Program-made: the position numbers and the translations under genes
Assembly (NCBI GenBank): GCA_021849525.1
Contig: JAJZSS010000154.1
Coordinates: 1-5,392, forward strand
Length of the DNA: 5,392 nt
Reading direction: 5' to 3'
Origin: Chloroflexota bacterium
GTDB taxonomy: Bacteria; Chloroflexota; Anaerolineae; Anaerolineales; UBA4823
Shown here: piece by piece, positions 1 through 5,328 of the stretch
How positions within the stretch are numbered: position 1 is the first letter of the stretch
How the letters are laid out: every line of letters starts with the position of its first letter
The notes under the pieces: generated by a model
Database searches by the model: none
The model's input: only the letters and a program-made list of their open reading frames with translations
Told to the model about the DNA's origin: nothing

Positions 1-751
1 TCCGATCTGCAAATACTGGCATCAAGGTATTGGCAGAAGAGAAGAATGTCGCAAAGAAATCCAGCAGCATTGTCGATAGGATCACAGGATGAGAAAGGAT
101 GAACTGAATCCCTTCCCGGATTGCCAGCAAACTGACCGGCGGATGGCCGTTGAGCGCCTTTTCCTGCGGTACCTGGCCCATGAGCAATAAAGCTACGAGA
201 ACCGCTCCATAGGAAACAGCATTTAAAAAATAGGTAAACTCCTGCCCCCAGTAAGCGATAATAAGACCACTCAGTGCTGGACCGATGATCGATCCTGTTT
301 GCATCGCAATTGAGCTCATACTGAAAGCGTTTGAAAGATCATGCCTCGGCACCAGATTAGGCACCAATGATTGGCGCGCCGGGGCATCAAAAGCACCTGC
401 AGTCGCCTGAAGAGCCGTAAGGGCATAGATCTGCCAGAGGGTTATCTCTCCACTTAACGTTAAAATCGCCAGGGTCAGGGCAGAGAGGGCCATCACCGTT
501 TGAGTGATGAACATCAGGAGCCGGCGATTTGCGCTATCAGCCACCGCCCCGCCGATCAAAGAAAAAATGATGATGGGCAGGATACGAGCCGCACCGACCC
601 CTCCCAGAGCGATGGGTTGGTCAGTAATATTGCGAATATGCCAGAATATCGCCCATAGTTGCATCTGAGTTCCGGCAATCGATACGATCTGACCGAACCA
701 AAGCAAACGAAAAGGGCGGTGATGGAGTGATGGCGGAATTTTCAACTTCAT
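1..751 (-). CDS. MFS transporter (exporter-like, MFS_3/DHA3 type), N-terminal 250 residues, cut by window edge
   Basis: This is the N-terminal part of a major facilitator superfamily permease; the C-terminal half lies beyond the left edge. My translation begins MKLKIPPSLHHRPFRLLWFG and has alternating hydrophobic segments at roughly residues 15-38, 52-72, 78-98, 106-122, 145-168, 172-193 and 223-247. Two family signatures are visible. One is a motif-A-like GGAVADSANRRLL (67-79), in which the usual basic residue after the Asp is Ser. The other is a stretch from R126 to G162 containing LVPNLVPRHDLSNAF and IIGPALSG, typical of the EntS/MFS_3 group of drug or siderophore exporters. The ATG at 751 is the only start in the open frame, because an in-frame TAA lies a short way upstream with no other start between. 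No Shine-Dalgarno precedes it. It follows the NAD synthetase gene by 87 bases and may be the last gene of that operon or separately transcribed. Family assignment is secure; the substrate cannot be inferred. Confidence 0.9.
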   Translation of the reverse strand, partial: MKLKIPPSLHHRPFRLLWFGQIVSIAGTQMQLWAIFWHIRNITDQPIALGGVGAARILPIIIFSLIGGAVADSANRRLLMFITQTVMALSALTLAILTLSGEITLWQIYALTALQATAGAFDAPARQSLVPNLVPRHDLSNAFSMSSIAMQTGSIIGPALSGLIIAYWGQEFTYFLNAVSYGAVLVALLLMGQVPQEKALNGHPPVSLLAIREGIQFILSHPVILSTMLLDFFATFFSSANTLMPVFADR

Positions 752-838
752 AGATAGGAGAGTATGCCAACCACTAACAGAATAGGACCATTACCAGGCA
801 CGAGACCAATTTTTAACCTGATGCGAGTTCTATATTAT

Positions 839-1675
839 TCAGGTCCCCCAGTCGCGCAAATATAGGAAATCATATCCAATCGTCCGGTTACTGAGTTTTG
901 CAATGGGCGGCATCAGTCGTTTAAAGTGAAAACGCTGGATCTTTTTAGCAACCCCGCTGACAAAAGCAGGTGCAAACCCAGCCTCGATACAATCCTCGAT
1001 ACTGTAACGTTGGTCGACTAATAAGTAAAGTAATCGGTCGACTTCCGCGTAGGTGAACCCCAGCTCCCCTTCATCTGTTTGCCCAACCCATAAATCTGCC
1101 GACGGAGGTTTGGATAAGATCGCTTCCGGTATCCCCAGGGCTTGAGCAAGCTGGCGTAACTGGGTCTTATATAGATCGCCTAAGGGGTTAATCGCACACG
1201 CAGAATCGCCATACAAAGTAGAATAACCGAGTAATATCTCAGTCTTATTGCTTGTGCCCACTACCAGGCTATGAAACGCCTCTGATTGATCGTACAGCAC
1301 GATCATACGAGCCCGCGCCATGGCATTTCCGCGGCGGACCTGGTTGGCCTCTGGAAAACGGGTGAAGAGCGGTTCAACCATATCGGTTATCTCAAACGTC
1401 ATGGATTGCACGCCTAAATAATCAATCACCTGTTGGGCATGATCAAGAGAGTCGAAGGAAGACGTTTTGTAGGGCATGCGCACCGCCAGAACATTTTCCG
1501 GACCCAAAGCTTCAGCCGTCAGGAAGCATGAAATCGCCGAATCGAGCCCACCGGATAAACCAATCACTGCCCGCGTATATCCTACTCTGGTCAGCTCGGT
1601 TCGAATGAATCCGGTCAGGATGGTGCGGACAACATCCGGGTTAATCGTTAAATCAATATTCTTTATATTCAACAT
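839..1675 (-). CDS. nadE: NAD(+) synthetase, stand-alone synthetase domain (ammonia-type)
   Basis: A 278-residue ATP-pyrophosphatase-fold enzyme that amidates nicotinic acid adenine dinucleotide to NAD+ with ATP and ammonia, the last step of NAD biosynthesis in the cytoplasm. The P-loop SGGLDSA is at residues 41-47. The NaAD/ATP-binding core follows: GNAMARARMIVLYD (116-129), VGTSNKTEILLGYSTLYGD (139-157), NPLGDLYKTQ (163-172) and KPPSADLWVGQTDE (189-202). The C-terminal segment with HFKRLMPP (250-257) fits the family. Length and motifs match the short ammonia-dependent form; no glutaminase domain is fused. The ATG at 1675 is preceded by AGGAG with a 10-base spacer, a good ribosome site. The gene lies 23 bases downstream of a nitrilase-family gene that resembles the missing glutaminase domain, so ammonia is probably supplied by that partner (inference). 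Family assignment is near certain. Confidence 0.96.
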   Translation of the reverse strand: MLNIKNIDLTINPDVVRTILTGFIRTELTRVGYTRAVIGLSGGLDSAISCFLTAEALGPENVLAVRMPYKTSSFDSLDHAQQVIDYLGVQSMTFEITDMVEPLFTRFPEANQVRRGNAMARARMIVLYDQSEAFHSLVVGTSNKTEILLGYSTLYGDSACAINPLGDLYKTQLRQLAQALGIPEAILSKPPSADLWVGQTDEGELGFTYAEVDRLLYLLVDQRYSIEDCIEAGFAPAFVSGVAKKIQRFHFKRLMPPIAKLSNRTIGYDFLYLRDWGT

Positions 1676-1698
1676 CTCAGATTCTCTCCTGACCTGGA

Positions 1699-2574
1699 TT
1701 AAACTACACCACGATCATTCGGCAGGCGAACAGAAAGGATGCGCCCCAGCTCGCGTTGGACCAGAGAGGTGCGCTCATCACGCAGGAGGGGTAAACGCGC
1801 CCGCACGCGGTGAAGCTGATTTAAGTCCACCTCAGCCAGGACTAACCCTTCTTCGTGATATTTACCCTGGACTAACAATTCACCACTGGGATCAAACAGG
1901 GTTGATCCGCCCCAAAAATTTAGCCCGTCTTCATAACCTACCCGGTTGGCATGAGCGACGAAGCAGGTGAACATGCTGGCATATGCCTGATTGATATGCT
2001 CCACCCAGCGTGCCGAATCCAGCACCGGCTCGCGGCTGATCCCACGCCCAGGGGAGGCAGATGTGAACAATAACATCTCAGCACCATCCAACCAGAGCAA
2101 GTATGGAGGAGAGGCATGCCAGAAATCCTCACAAATCAGAATACCCAGGCGACCAAAACGAGTATCGAATGCCTGGACCGAATCACCCCAGGCGAAGAAG
2201 CGTCCTTCATCGAACAGACCGTAAGTCGCCATATAGAGTTTGTGATGAACGTGTACTACTTGCCCACCCGAAAGATAAGCGCTGGCAATAAAAAAGCGAT
2301 TGCGAGGATCTTCGTCCACAAAACCCACGACCAGATCGATCTCCCGACTGGCTTCTAAAAGTGGCCGAAAAATGGGATCATCGGGACGCGGGCGGTGCGC
2401 AACCGCGGTTGCCAGGTCTTGAAGCACATAGCCTGTCAAGGAAAGCTCAGGAAATACCAGCAAATCCGCGCCCGAAGCGCGCGCTTCAGAGGCTAAATGC
2501 AAGTGCTTTTCCAAATTCGCCGGGACATCTCCCAGCCGTGTGTTGATTTGAGCGAGGGCAAGAGTCAGCTGCAT
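1699..2574 (-). CDS. Nitrilase-superfamily amidohydrolase, probable separate glutaminase subunit for NAD synthetase
   Basis: A 291-residue carbon-nitrogen hydrolase. The catalytic Glu-Lys-Cys triad is visible: E43 in FPELSLTGY, K112 in HHKLYMATYGLFDEGRFF, and C148 in GILICEDFWH. The K112 and C148 neighbourhoods (TYGLFDEGRFF and ICEDFWH) resemble the N-terminal glutaminase domain of glutamine-dependent NAD synthetases more than generic nitrilases. This suggests it hydrolyses glutamine and feeds ammonia to the synthetase encoded immediately downstream. An upstream TTG at 2604 would add ten residues (MWTAKVVEFT). I chose the ATG at 2574 because MQLTLALAQIN is the normal family N-terminus and a partial ribosome site, AAGGTGGTGGA, precedes it. 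With this start the gap to the Lgt-like gene is 33 bases, consistent with one operon. Alternatives are omega-amidase or another amidase; the family itself is secure. Confidence 0.9.
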   Translation of the reverse strand: MQLTLALAQINTRLGDVPANLEKHLHLASEARASGADLLVFPELSLTGYVLQDLATAVAHRPRPDDPIFRPLLEASREIDLVVGFVDEDPRNRFFIASAYLSGGQVVHVHHKLYMATYGLFDEGRFFAWGDSVQAFDTRFGRLGILICEDFWHASPPYLLWLDGAEMLLFTSASPGRGISREPVLDSARWVEHINQAYASMFTCFVAHANRVGYEDGLNFWGGSTLFDPSGELLVQGKYHEEGLVLAEVDLNQLHRVRARLPLLRDERTSLVQRELGRILSVRLPNDRGVV

Positions 2575-2607
2575 TGTAAATTCCACCACCTTTGCGGTCC
2601 ACAATCG

Positions 2608-3336
2608 TCAACGCCAGGAGACCAGTATGCCAACCAGGGCCAGAGCCCCAAAACCTGAAGCAGCCCAGACACTCAGGCGCGTTCCATATACAGATATCGC
2701 CGGATCAGCGCGTAATAACTCCACAACCAATAAGATTACCGCCACGCCGAAAATACTCACCCAGCCAGTCAGCGACTGGCGGGATAAGCGCTCTGCCTGG
2801 GTATCGATTGCGATTAACCACAGAACAGCCGATAGCGCTCCAATCAACTGAGCTGGGATACGTAAGGTTTGATGACCCAACTCATTCAGAGCAGGTAGAC
2901 CCAGATAGCTCACTGCCACCTGACCATAAGCGCAGCCATCTACCCAGCAGGCCAGACTGATAAACACGAACATGCTGGTTAATAGTGGAAATAACGTCCA
3001 GAGCAGCTCTCCCGTTGGTTTATGCAGTCGCCGCGCATAGATCATAACCATCACCAGCCCACCGGCCAGTGCACCAGGCCAGGATAAACCACCTTGATAT
3101 ACCTCGAATCCTTCTATCCAATGTTGACGATAATAAGCCCAATTAACGGCCACATAAGCTATTCTCCCCCCAACCAGAGCTCCTAATAGAGCCCATAAGC
3201 CAGCATTCACATAAGGTAAGCGGTCCTTTTCAGGAGCCTGCAAGGCGATCCATCCCACCCCCAAAGCTGCACCTGCTCCAATCAGGAGCGAAAAAAAATA
3301 AACCGGCACGCCACCAGGTAAAATAAAAGCGACCAC
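2608..3336 (-). CDS. Lgt-like (prolipoprotein diacylglyceryl transferase family) membrane protein with degenerate active site
   Basis: A 242-residue polytopic membrane protein with about seven hydrophobic segments and recognisable Lgt architecture. True Lgt transfers diacylglycerol from phosphatidylglycerol to the lipobox Cys of prolipoproteins at the inner membrane. Family hallmarks seen are GGRIAYVAVNW (56-66), QGGLSWPGALAGG (81-93), the Gly-Cys loop ACWVDGCAYGQ (129-139), RIPAQL (159-164, where Lgt has HPxQLYE) and ELLRADP (206-212). By eye alignment with E. coli Lgt, Tyr26 becomes F15, His103 becomes P87, Arg143 becomes S127 and Asn146 becomes C130. Arg239 (R209) and Gly154 (G138) appear retained. 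It may therefore be a divergent transferase or may have another lipid-related role. The GTG at 3336 is the first possible start after an in-frame TAA; no Shine-Dalgarno precedes it and a promoter element predicts transcription starting at this base. It is the first gene of the minus-strand operon. Confidence 0.8.
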   Translation of the reverse strand: MVAFILPGGVPVYFFSLLIGAGAALGVGWIALQAPEKDRLPYVNAGLWALLGALVGGRIAYVAVNWAYYRQHWIEGFEVYQGGLSWPGALAGGLVMVMIYARRLHKPTGELLWTLFPLLTSMFVFISLACWVDGCAYGQVAVSYLGLPALNELGHQTLRIPAQLIGALSAVLWLIAIDTQAERLSRQSLTGWVSIFGVAVILLVVELLRADPAISVYGTRLSVWAASGFGALALVGILVSWR

Positions 3337-3342
3337 GGATTA

Positions 3343-3351
3343 ATCATACCA
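3343..3351 (-). promoter_or_regulatory. Extended -10 promoter element (TGGTATGAT) for the Lgt-like/NAD operon
   Basis: Read on the minus strand, TGG-TATGAT matches the TGn extended -10 pattern with five of six bases of TATAAT. The hexamer occupies 3348-3343, so the expected start, seven bases after its last base, is position 3336. That is the first base of the GTG start codon. No good -35 lies at 17 bases (TAGTCT is there), which is tolerated by extended -10 promoters. The geometry predicts a leaderless transcript. Confidence 0.55.
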
Positions 3352-3362
3352 CGGTGGGTAGT

Positions 3363-3377
3363 TGAAGACTATCTTCA
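3363..3377. promoter_or_regulatory. Inverted repeat, candidate operator in the divergent promoter region
   Basis: TGAAGA-cta-TCTTCA is a perfect inverted repeat with six-base arms and a three-base centre. It lies 12-26 bases upstream of the plus-strand -10, over its -35 zone, and 12 bases upstream of the extended -10 of the minus-strand promoter. A protein bound here could affect both transcription units. A palindrome this short can occur by chance, so the operator role is inferred from position only. Confidence 0.35.
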
Positions 3378-3388
3378 CAAAGTCATTG

Positions 3389-3394
3389 TATAAT
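3389..3394 (+). promoter_or_regulatory. Perfect -10 hexamer (TATAAT) for the nfeD-slipin operon
   Basis: A consensus TATAAT sits 60 bases upstream of the NfeD-type start, preceded directly by TG. The best -35-like sequence, TTGAAG at 3362-3367, is 21 bases away, longer than the usual 16-18, so the -35 is weak or activator-dependent. Transcription would begin near 3401, giving a leader of about 53 bases with a strong ribosome site. The hexamer lies inside a second inverted repeat, TCATT-gtat-AATGA (3383-3396). Confidence 0.6.
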
Positions 3395-3440
3395 GATATT
3401 GAATCCAGGGATTGTGTGAAAGATCAATTTTTGCACATTC

Positions 3441-3446
3441 AGGAGG
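3441..3446 (+). promoter_or_regulatory. Ribosome binding site deciding a TTG start
   Basis: AGGAGG stands seven bases before TTG at 3454. This fixes the start of the NfeD-type gene. The earlier in-frame GTG at 3412 would lie upstream of this site and would add a 14-residue tail not expected in the family. Confidence 0.85.
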
Positions 3447-3453
3447 CAATATA

Positions 3454-4059
3454 TTGGACCTTTTGCTTGACCCAAACATCGCTTATATACTGTTGGTTTT
3501 TGGCTCGATGCTTCTCATCCTGGCAGCGCTCCACCCCGGCTCTGGAATATTAGAGTTGGGGGCAGTCTTTATGCTGCTGCTGGCAGGGTGGGGAATTTAC
3601 AAACTATCCTTCAACGGCTGGGCACTGGGACTTTTGTTAATAGGTTTCCTTGCTTTTCTATTCTCAGTCCGCCCCCCGGGTAAACGGGTGCTTTTGGTCG
3701 TATCCATTCTGGCATTGGTAATCGGCTCATCATTCTTGTTCCAGGGGGAGGGCTGGCAGCCTGCCGTGAATCCCTGGCTGGCACTGGTGCTCTCTACGAT
3801 TTCAGCGGGTTCTTTCTGGTTGATCTCTACAAAAGTGCTCCAGGCAGCCAGTATGCAGCCAACCCATGATCTCAGCCAGCTGATCGGTGAAATCGGGGAA
3901 GCTAAAACCGAGGTACTAACAGAAGGATCTGTACAGGTTGCCGGTGAATTGTGGACCGCACGCAGTGATACTTTTATCCCTGACGGCAGTCGAATTCAGG
4001 TCATTGGGCGGGATGGTTTTATCTTGCTGGTCGAGCCACACCCAAGGAATAAAGTCTAA
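3454..4059 (+). CDS. NfeD-family membrane protein (short form, no protease domain)
   Basis: A 201-residue protein of the NfeD family, membrane partners of stomatin/slipin proteins. It opens MDLLLDPNIAYILLVFGSML, the DPNIAY-type start of the NfeD transmembrane domain, followed by HPGSGILELGA (27-37). About five hydrophobic segments are visible (near residues 9-26, 32-50, 55-71, 78-93 and 107-126). A soluble C-terminal domain of about 55 residues, from LIGEIGEAKTEV (143-154) to GRDGFILLVEP (185-195), matches the small OB-fold beta-barrel of NfeD. The N-terminal ClpP-like serine protease domain of long NfeD proteins is absent, as in the short NfeD class. The start is the TTG at 3454, fixed by AGGAGG seven bases upstream. 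The gene ends 38 bases before the slipin gene and is surely co-transcribed with it. Together they are thought to act in membrane microdomain organisation or membrane protein quality control; the exact role is not established. Confidence 0.92.
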   Translation: MDLLLDPNIAYILLVFGSMLLILAALHPGSGILELGAVFMLLLAGWGIYKLSFNGWALGLLLIGFLAFLFSVRPPGKRVLLVVSILALVIGSSFLFQGEGWQPAVNPWLALVLSTISAGSFWLISTKVLQAASMQPTHDLSQLIGEIGEAKTEVLTEGSVQVAGELWTARSDTFIPDGSRIQVIGRDGFILLVEPHPRNKV

Positions 4060-4085
4060 CAAACAAGAAATAATTAAGGCGATAC

Positions 4086-4091
4086 AGGAGG
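4086..4091 (+). promoter_or_regulatory. Ribosome binding site of the slipin gene
   Basis: AGGAGG is six bases before the ATG at 4098, a near-ideal site that supports this start. No terminator-like hairpin is visible in the 38 bases between the two genes, supporting co-transcription. Confidence 0.85.
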
Positions 4092-4097
4092 AGTCAC

Positions 4098-4994
4098 ATG
4101 CCCGAGCCATCTATCTTATACTGCTTGATTGGCGGAATCATCATTGTGCTGGTGTTGGTTCTCACCTCTGCCATCAGGATCGTGCCCGAGTACGAACGGA
4201 TCGTCGTGTTCCGTTTGGGGCATAGCCAGGGATCGCGCGGTCCTGGCCTTGTATTATTAATCCCTTTCATCGATCGCGGCGTGCGGGTGGACTTACGTGA
4301 GCAAGTGCGGGAGATCCCTCACCAAAACTCAATCACCCAGGACAATGCGGCCGTCTCTGTGGACTTCATCTGGTACTACAAAGTATTAGACCCAACGGCA
4401 ACGGTGCTGCAGGTGGGACACTTTGAAACTGCCGCGCAGGGGATGGCCACGACCACCCTGCGAGCTGTGATTGGTGGGATAACACTGGATGACGTGCTGA
4501 GTAAACGAGAACACATAAACACGCTGCTGCGCACCCGCCTGGATGAGGTAACCGAGCGGTGGGGGGTGAAGGTGACGAATGTGGAGATCCGGGAGATAAA
4601 CCCGCCGAGGGAGATATCGGATGCGATGAACCGACAGATGAGCGCGGAACGGAACCGGCGGGCGGTGGTGACGGAATCGACGGGACAGCGCGAGGCGGCG
4701 ATAAATGTGGCGGAAGGGGAGAAGCAGGCGGCGATCCTGCGGGCGGAGGGGGAACGCCAGGCGAATATCCAGCGGGCAGAAGGTGATCGCCAGGCACAGC
4801 TCTTGCGGGCGGAGGGGTTCGCGAGCGCGCTGGATAAGATTTACAGCGTGGCGCATACGGTGGATCCGAAGACGATGACGCTGCAGTATTTTGAGACGCT
4901 GAAGGCGATGGGGATGAGCCCGGCGACGAAGTTTATTTTCCCGATGGAGTTTACGAGTCTGTTGGAGAATTTTACGAAGGGGAATAAGGAGTAG
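4098..4994 (+). CDS. Slipin (SPFH/band 7 membrane scaffold protein, stomatin-like)
   Basis: A 298-residue stomatin-family protein. One hydrophobic anchor lies at residues 5-26. The SPFH domain follows, with RIVPEYERIVVFRLG (27-41), GPGLVLLIPFIDR (48-60) and DLREQVREIP (65-74), all typical of slipins. VEIREINPPREISDAMNRQM (162-181) leads into a charged helix at 182-240 that contains three tandem 11-residue repeats beginning EGEKQ, EGERQ and EGDRQ, expected to form a coiled coil for oligomerisation. Length and layout are those of a complete slipin. Slipins form ring-like or patch-like membrane assemblies and occur with NfeD, which is encoded directly upstream. Codon use changes sharply near residue 155. 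Before it Pro is never CCG (0 of 7) and Thr is ACG in 4 of 11; after it Pro is CCG in 5 of 5, Thr ACG in 10 of 10 and Ala GCG in 16 of 18. The reading frame and family match continue unbroken through this change. Confidence 0.95.
   Translation: MPEPSILYCLIGGIIIVLVLVLTSAIRIVPEYERIVVFRLGHSQGSRGPGLVLLIPFIDRGVRVDLREQVREIPHQNSITQDNAAVSVDFIWYYKVLDPTATVLQVGHFETAAQGMATTTLRAVIGGITLDDVLSKREHINTLLRTRLDEVTERWGVKVTNVEIREINPPREISDAMNRQMSAERNRRAVVTESTGQREAAINVAEGEKQAAILRAEGERQANIQRAEGDRQAQLLRAEGFASALDKIYSVAHTVDPKTMTLQYFETLKAMGMSPATKFIFPMEFTSLLENFTKGNKE
4713..4811 (+). repeat. Three tandem 33-base units encoding 11-residue repeats in slipin
   Basis: Residues 206-238 read EGEKQAAILRA, EGERQANIQRA and EGDRQAQLLRA, followed by a partial EGFA. 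Each unit is 11 residues (33 bases) with a fixed E-G-x-K/R-Q-A pattern. Eleven-residue periodicity is typical of right-handed or near-straight coiled coils in SPFH proteins. This is a protein-level repeat rather than a mobile element; the DNA units differ at many third positions. Confidence 0.85.
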
Positions 4995-5008
4995 GTCTTC
5001 GACTGCAG

Positions 5009-5027
5009 GCCGCAAGTGCGGCGGCTT
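5009..5027 (+). terminator. Weak terminator-like hairpin after the slipin gene
   Basis: GCCGCA-ag-TGCGGC (5009-5022) is a perfect inverted repeat 14 bases after the slipin stop codon, followed by GGC and only three T residues. The stem is GC-rich, but the T tract is too short for a confident intrinsic terminator. An overlapping alternative pairing, GGCGG (5020-5024) with CCGCC (5038-5042), is possible. Confidence 0.35.
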
Positions 5028-5145
5028 TCCGCTCAGACCGCCTTTGAGGGTGTGTGGCGTCTTCGAGGGCAGGCGGCCGCTTAGGCTTGATGAAGAAGGT
5101 AAGGCAAGATAGCAAGCAGGGCGCTGGCTGGGTTGAGCCGGGAGG

Positions 5146-5161
5146 GCGGACTGAAGTCCGC
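5146..5161. repeat. Palindromic module GCGGACT-ga-AGTCCGC, copy 1
   Basis: Seven-base perfect arms around two bases; as RNA it would be a six-pair stem with a TGAA loop. It is followed by GCTACATGG. Sequences of the form GTAGCGCGGACTTCAGTCCGC are familiar to me as dispersed intergenic repeats in several environmental bacterial genomes (recollection, not searched). Confidence 0.75.
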
Positions 5162-5232
5162 GCTACATGGGCTTGGAAGGGAAGAGAGGGTTGCTTCGCT
5201 GCACTCGCCAGGACGGGCGATGGCGGGGTGGG

Positions 5233-5260
5233 GGATTGCTTCGCTGCGCTCGCAATGACG
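5233..5260. repeat. Dispersed-repeat motif GGATTGCTTCGCTGCGCTCGC followed by AATGACG
   Basis: The arms ATTGC (5235-5239) and GCAAT (5252-5256) flank a CG-rich centre. Related copies occur at 5189-5208 (with GGTTGC and GCACTC variants) and at 5356-5376. The complement, CGTCATTGCGAGCG..., is a motif I recognise from interspersed repeats in many bacterial genomes. It is known for generating spurious predicted peptides containing ASAAKQ. No function is established from this sequence. Confidence 0.7.
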
Positions 5261-5312
5261 GCAAGGTGAGGCAAGCTGGCGAGCAGAATGTTTGCTGGGT
5301 TGAGCCGGGAGG

Positions 5313-5328
5313 GCGGACTGAAGTCCGC
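5313..5328. repeat. Palindromic module GCGGACT-ga-AGTCCGC, copy 2
   Basis: Identical to the copy at 5146-5161 and in the same position within the second tandem unit. Perfect retention of both arms shows that the hairpin is part of the conserved core of the unit. Confidence 0.75.

Noticed and set aside
752..838. Terminator or strong promoter between nadE and the exporter gene
   Set aside because: No stem followed by a T tract is visible. A minus-strand TGGCATACT just before the exporter ATG is only a weak extended -10 candidate.
1476..1970. Plus-strand open frame of 164 codons opposite nadE and the amidase gene
   Set aside because: It spans the end of one well-supported gene and the start of another on the opposite strand, and its product shows no recognisable motif. 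It is a shadow frame.
2572..2604. TTG at 2604 as start of the nitrilase-family gene
   Set aside because: It would add ten residues before the conserved MQLTLALAQIN start. The ATG at 2574 has a better upstream purine-rich site.
3412..3453. GTG at 3412 as start of the NfeD-type gene
   Set aside because: The strong AGGAGG at 3441-3446 points to TTG 3454, and the extra 14 residues are not hydrophobic or family-like.
4366..5015. Long minus-strand open frames (143 and 209 codons) opposite the slipin gene
   Set aside because: The slipin 3' half uses mostly G-ending codons, so antisense codons begin with C and cannot be stops. The products are Pro/Ser- or Arg/Leu-rich and low in complexity.
4972..5274. 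Open frames on both strands through the repeats, including a minus-strand peptide with two ASAAKQ motifs
   Set aside because: They are generated by the dispersed repeat. ASAAKQ-type peptides are a familiar translation artefact of this motif, and no ribosome site or family match is visible.
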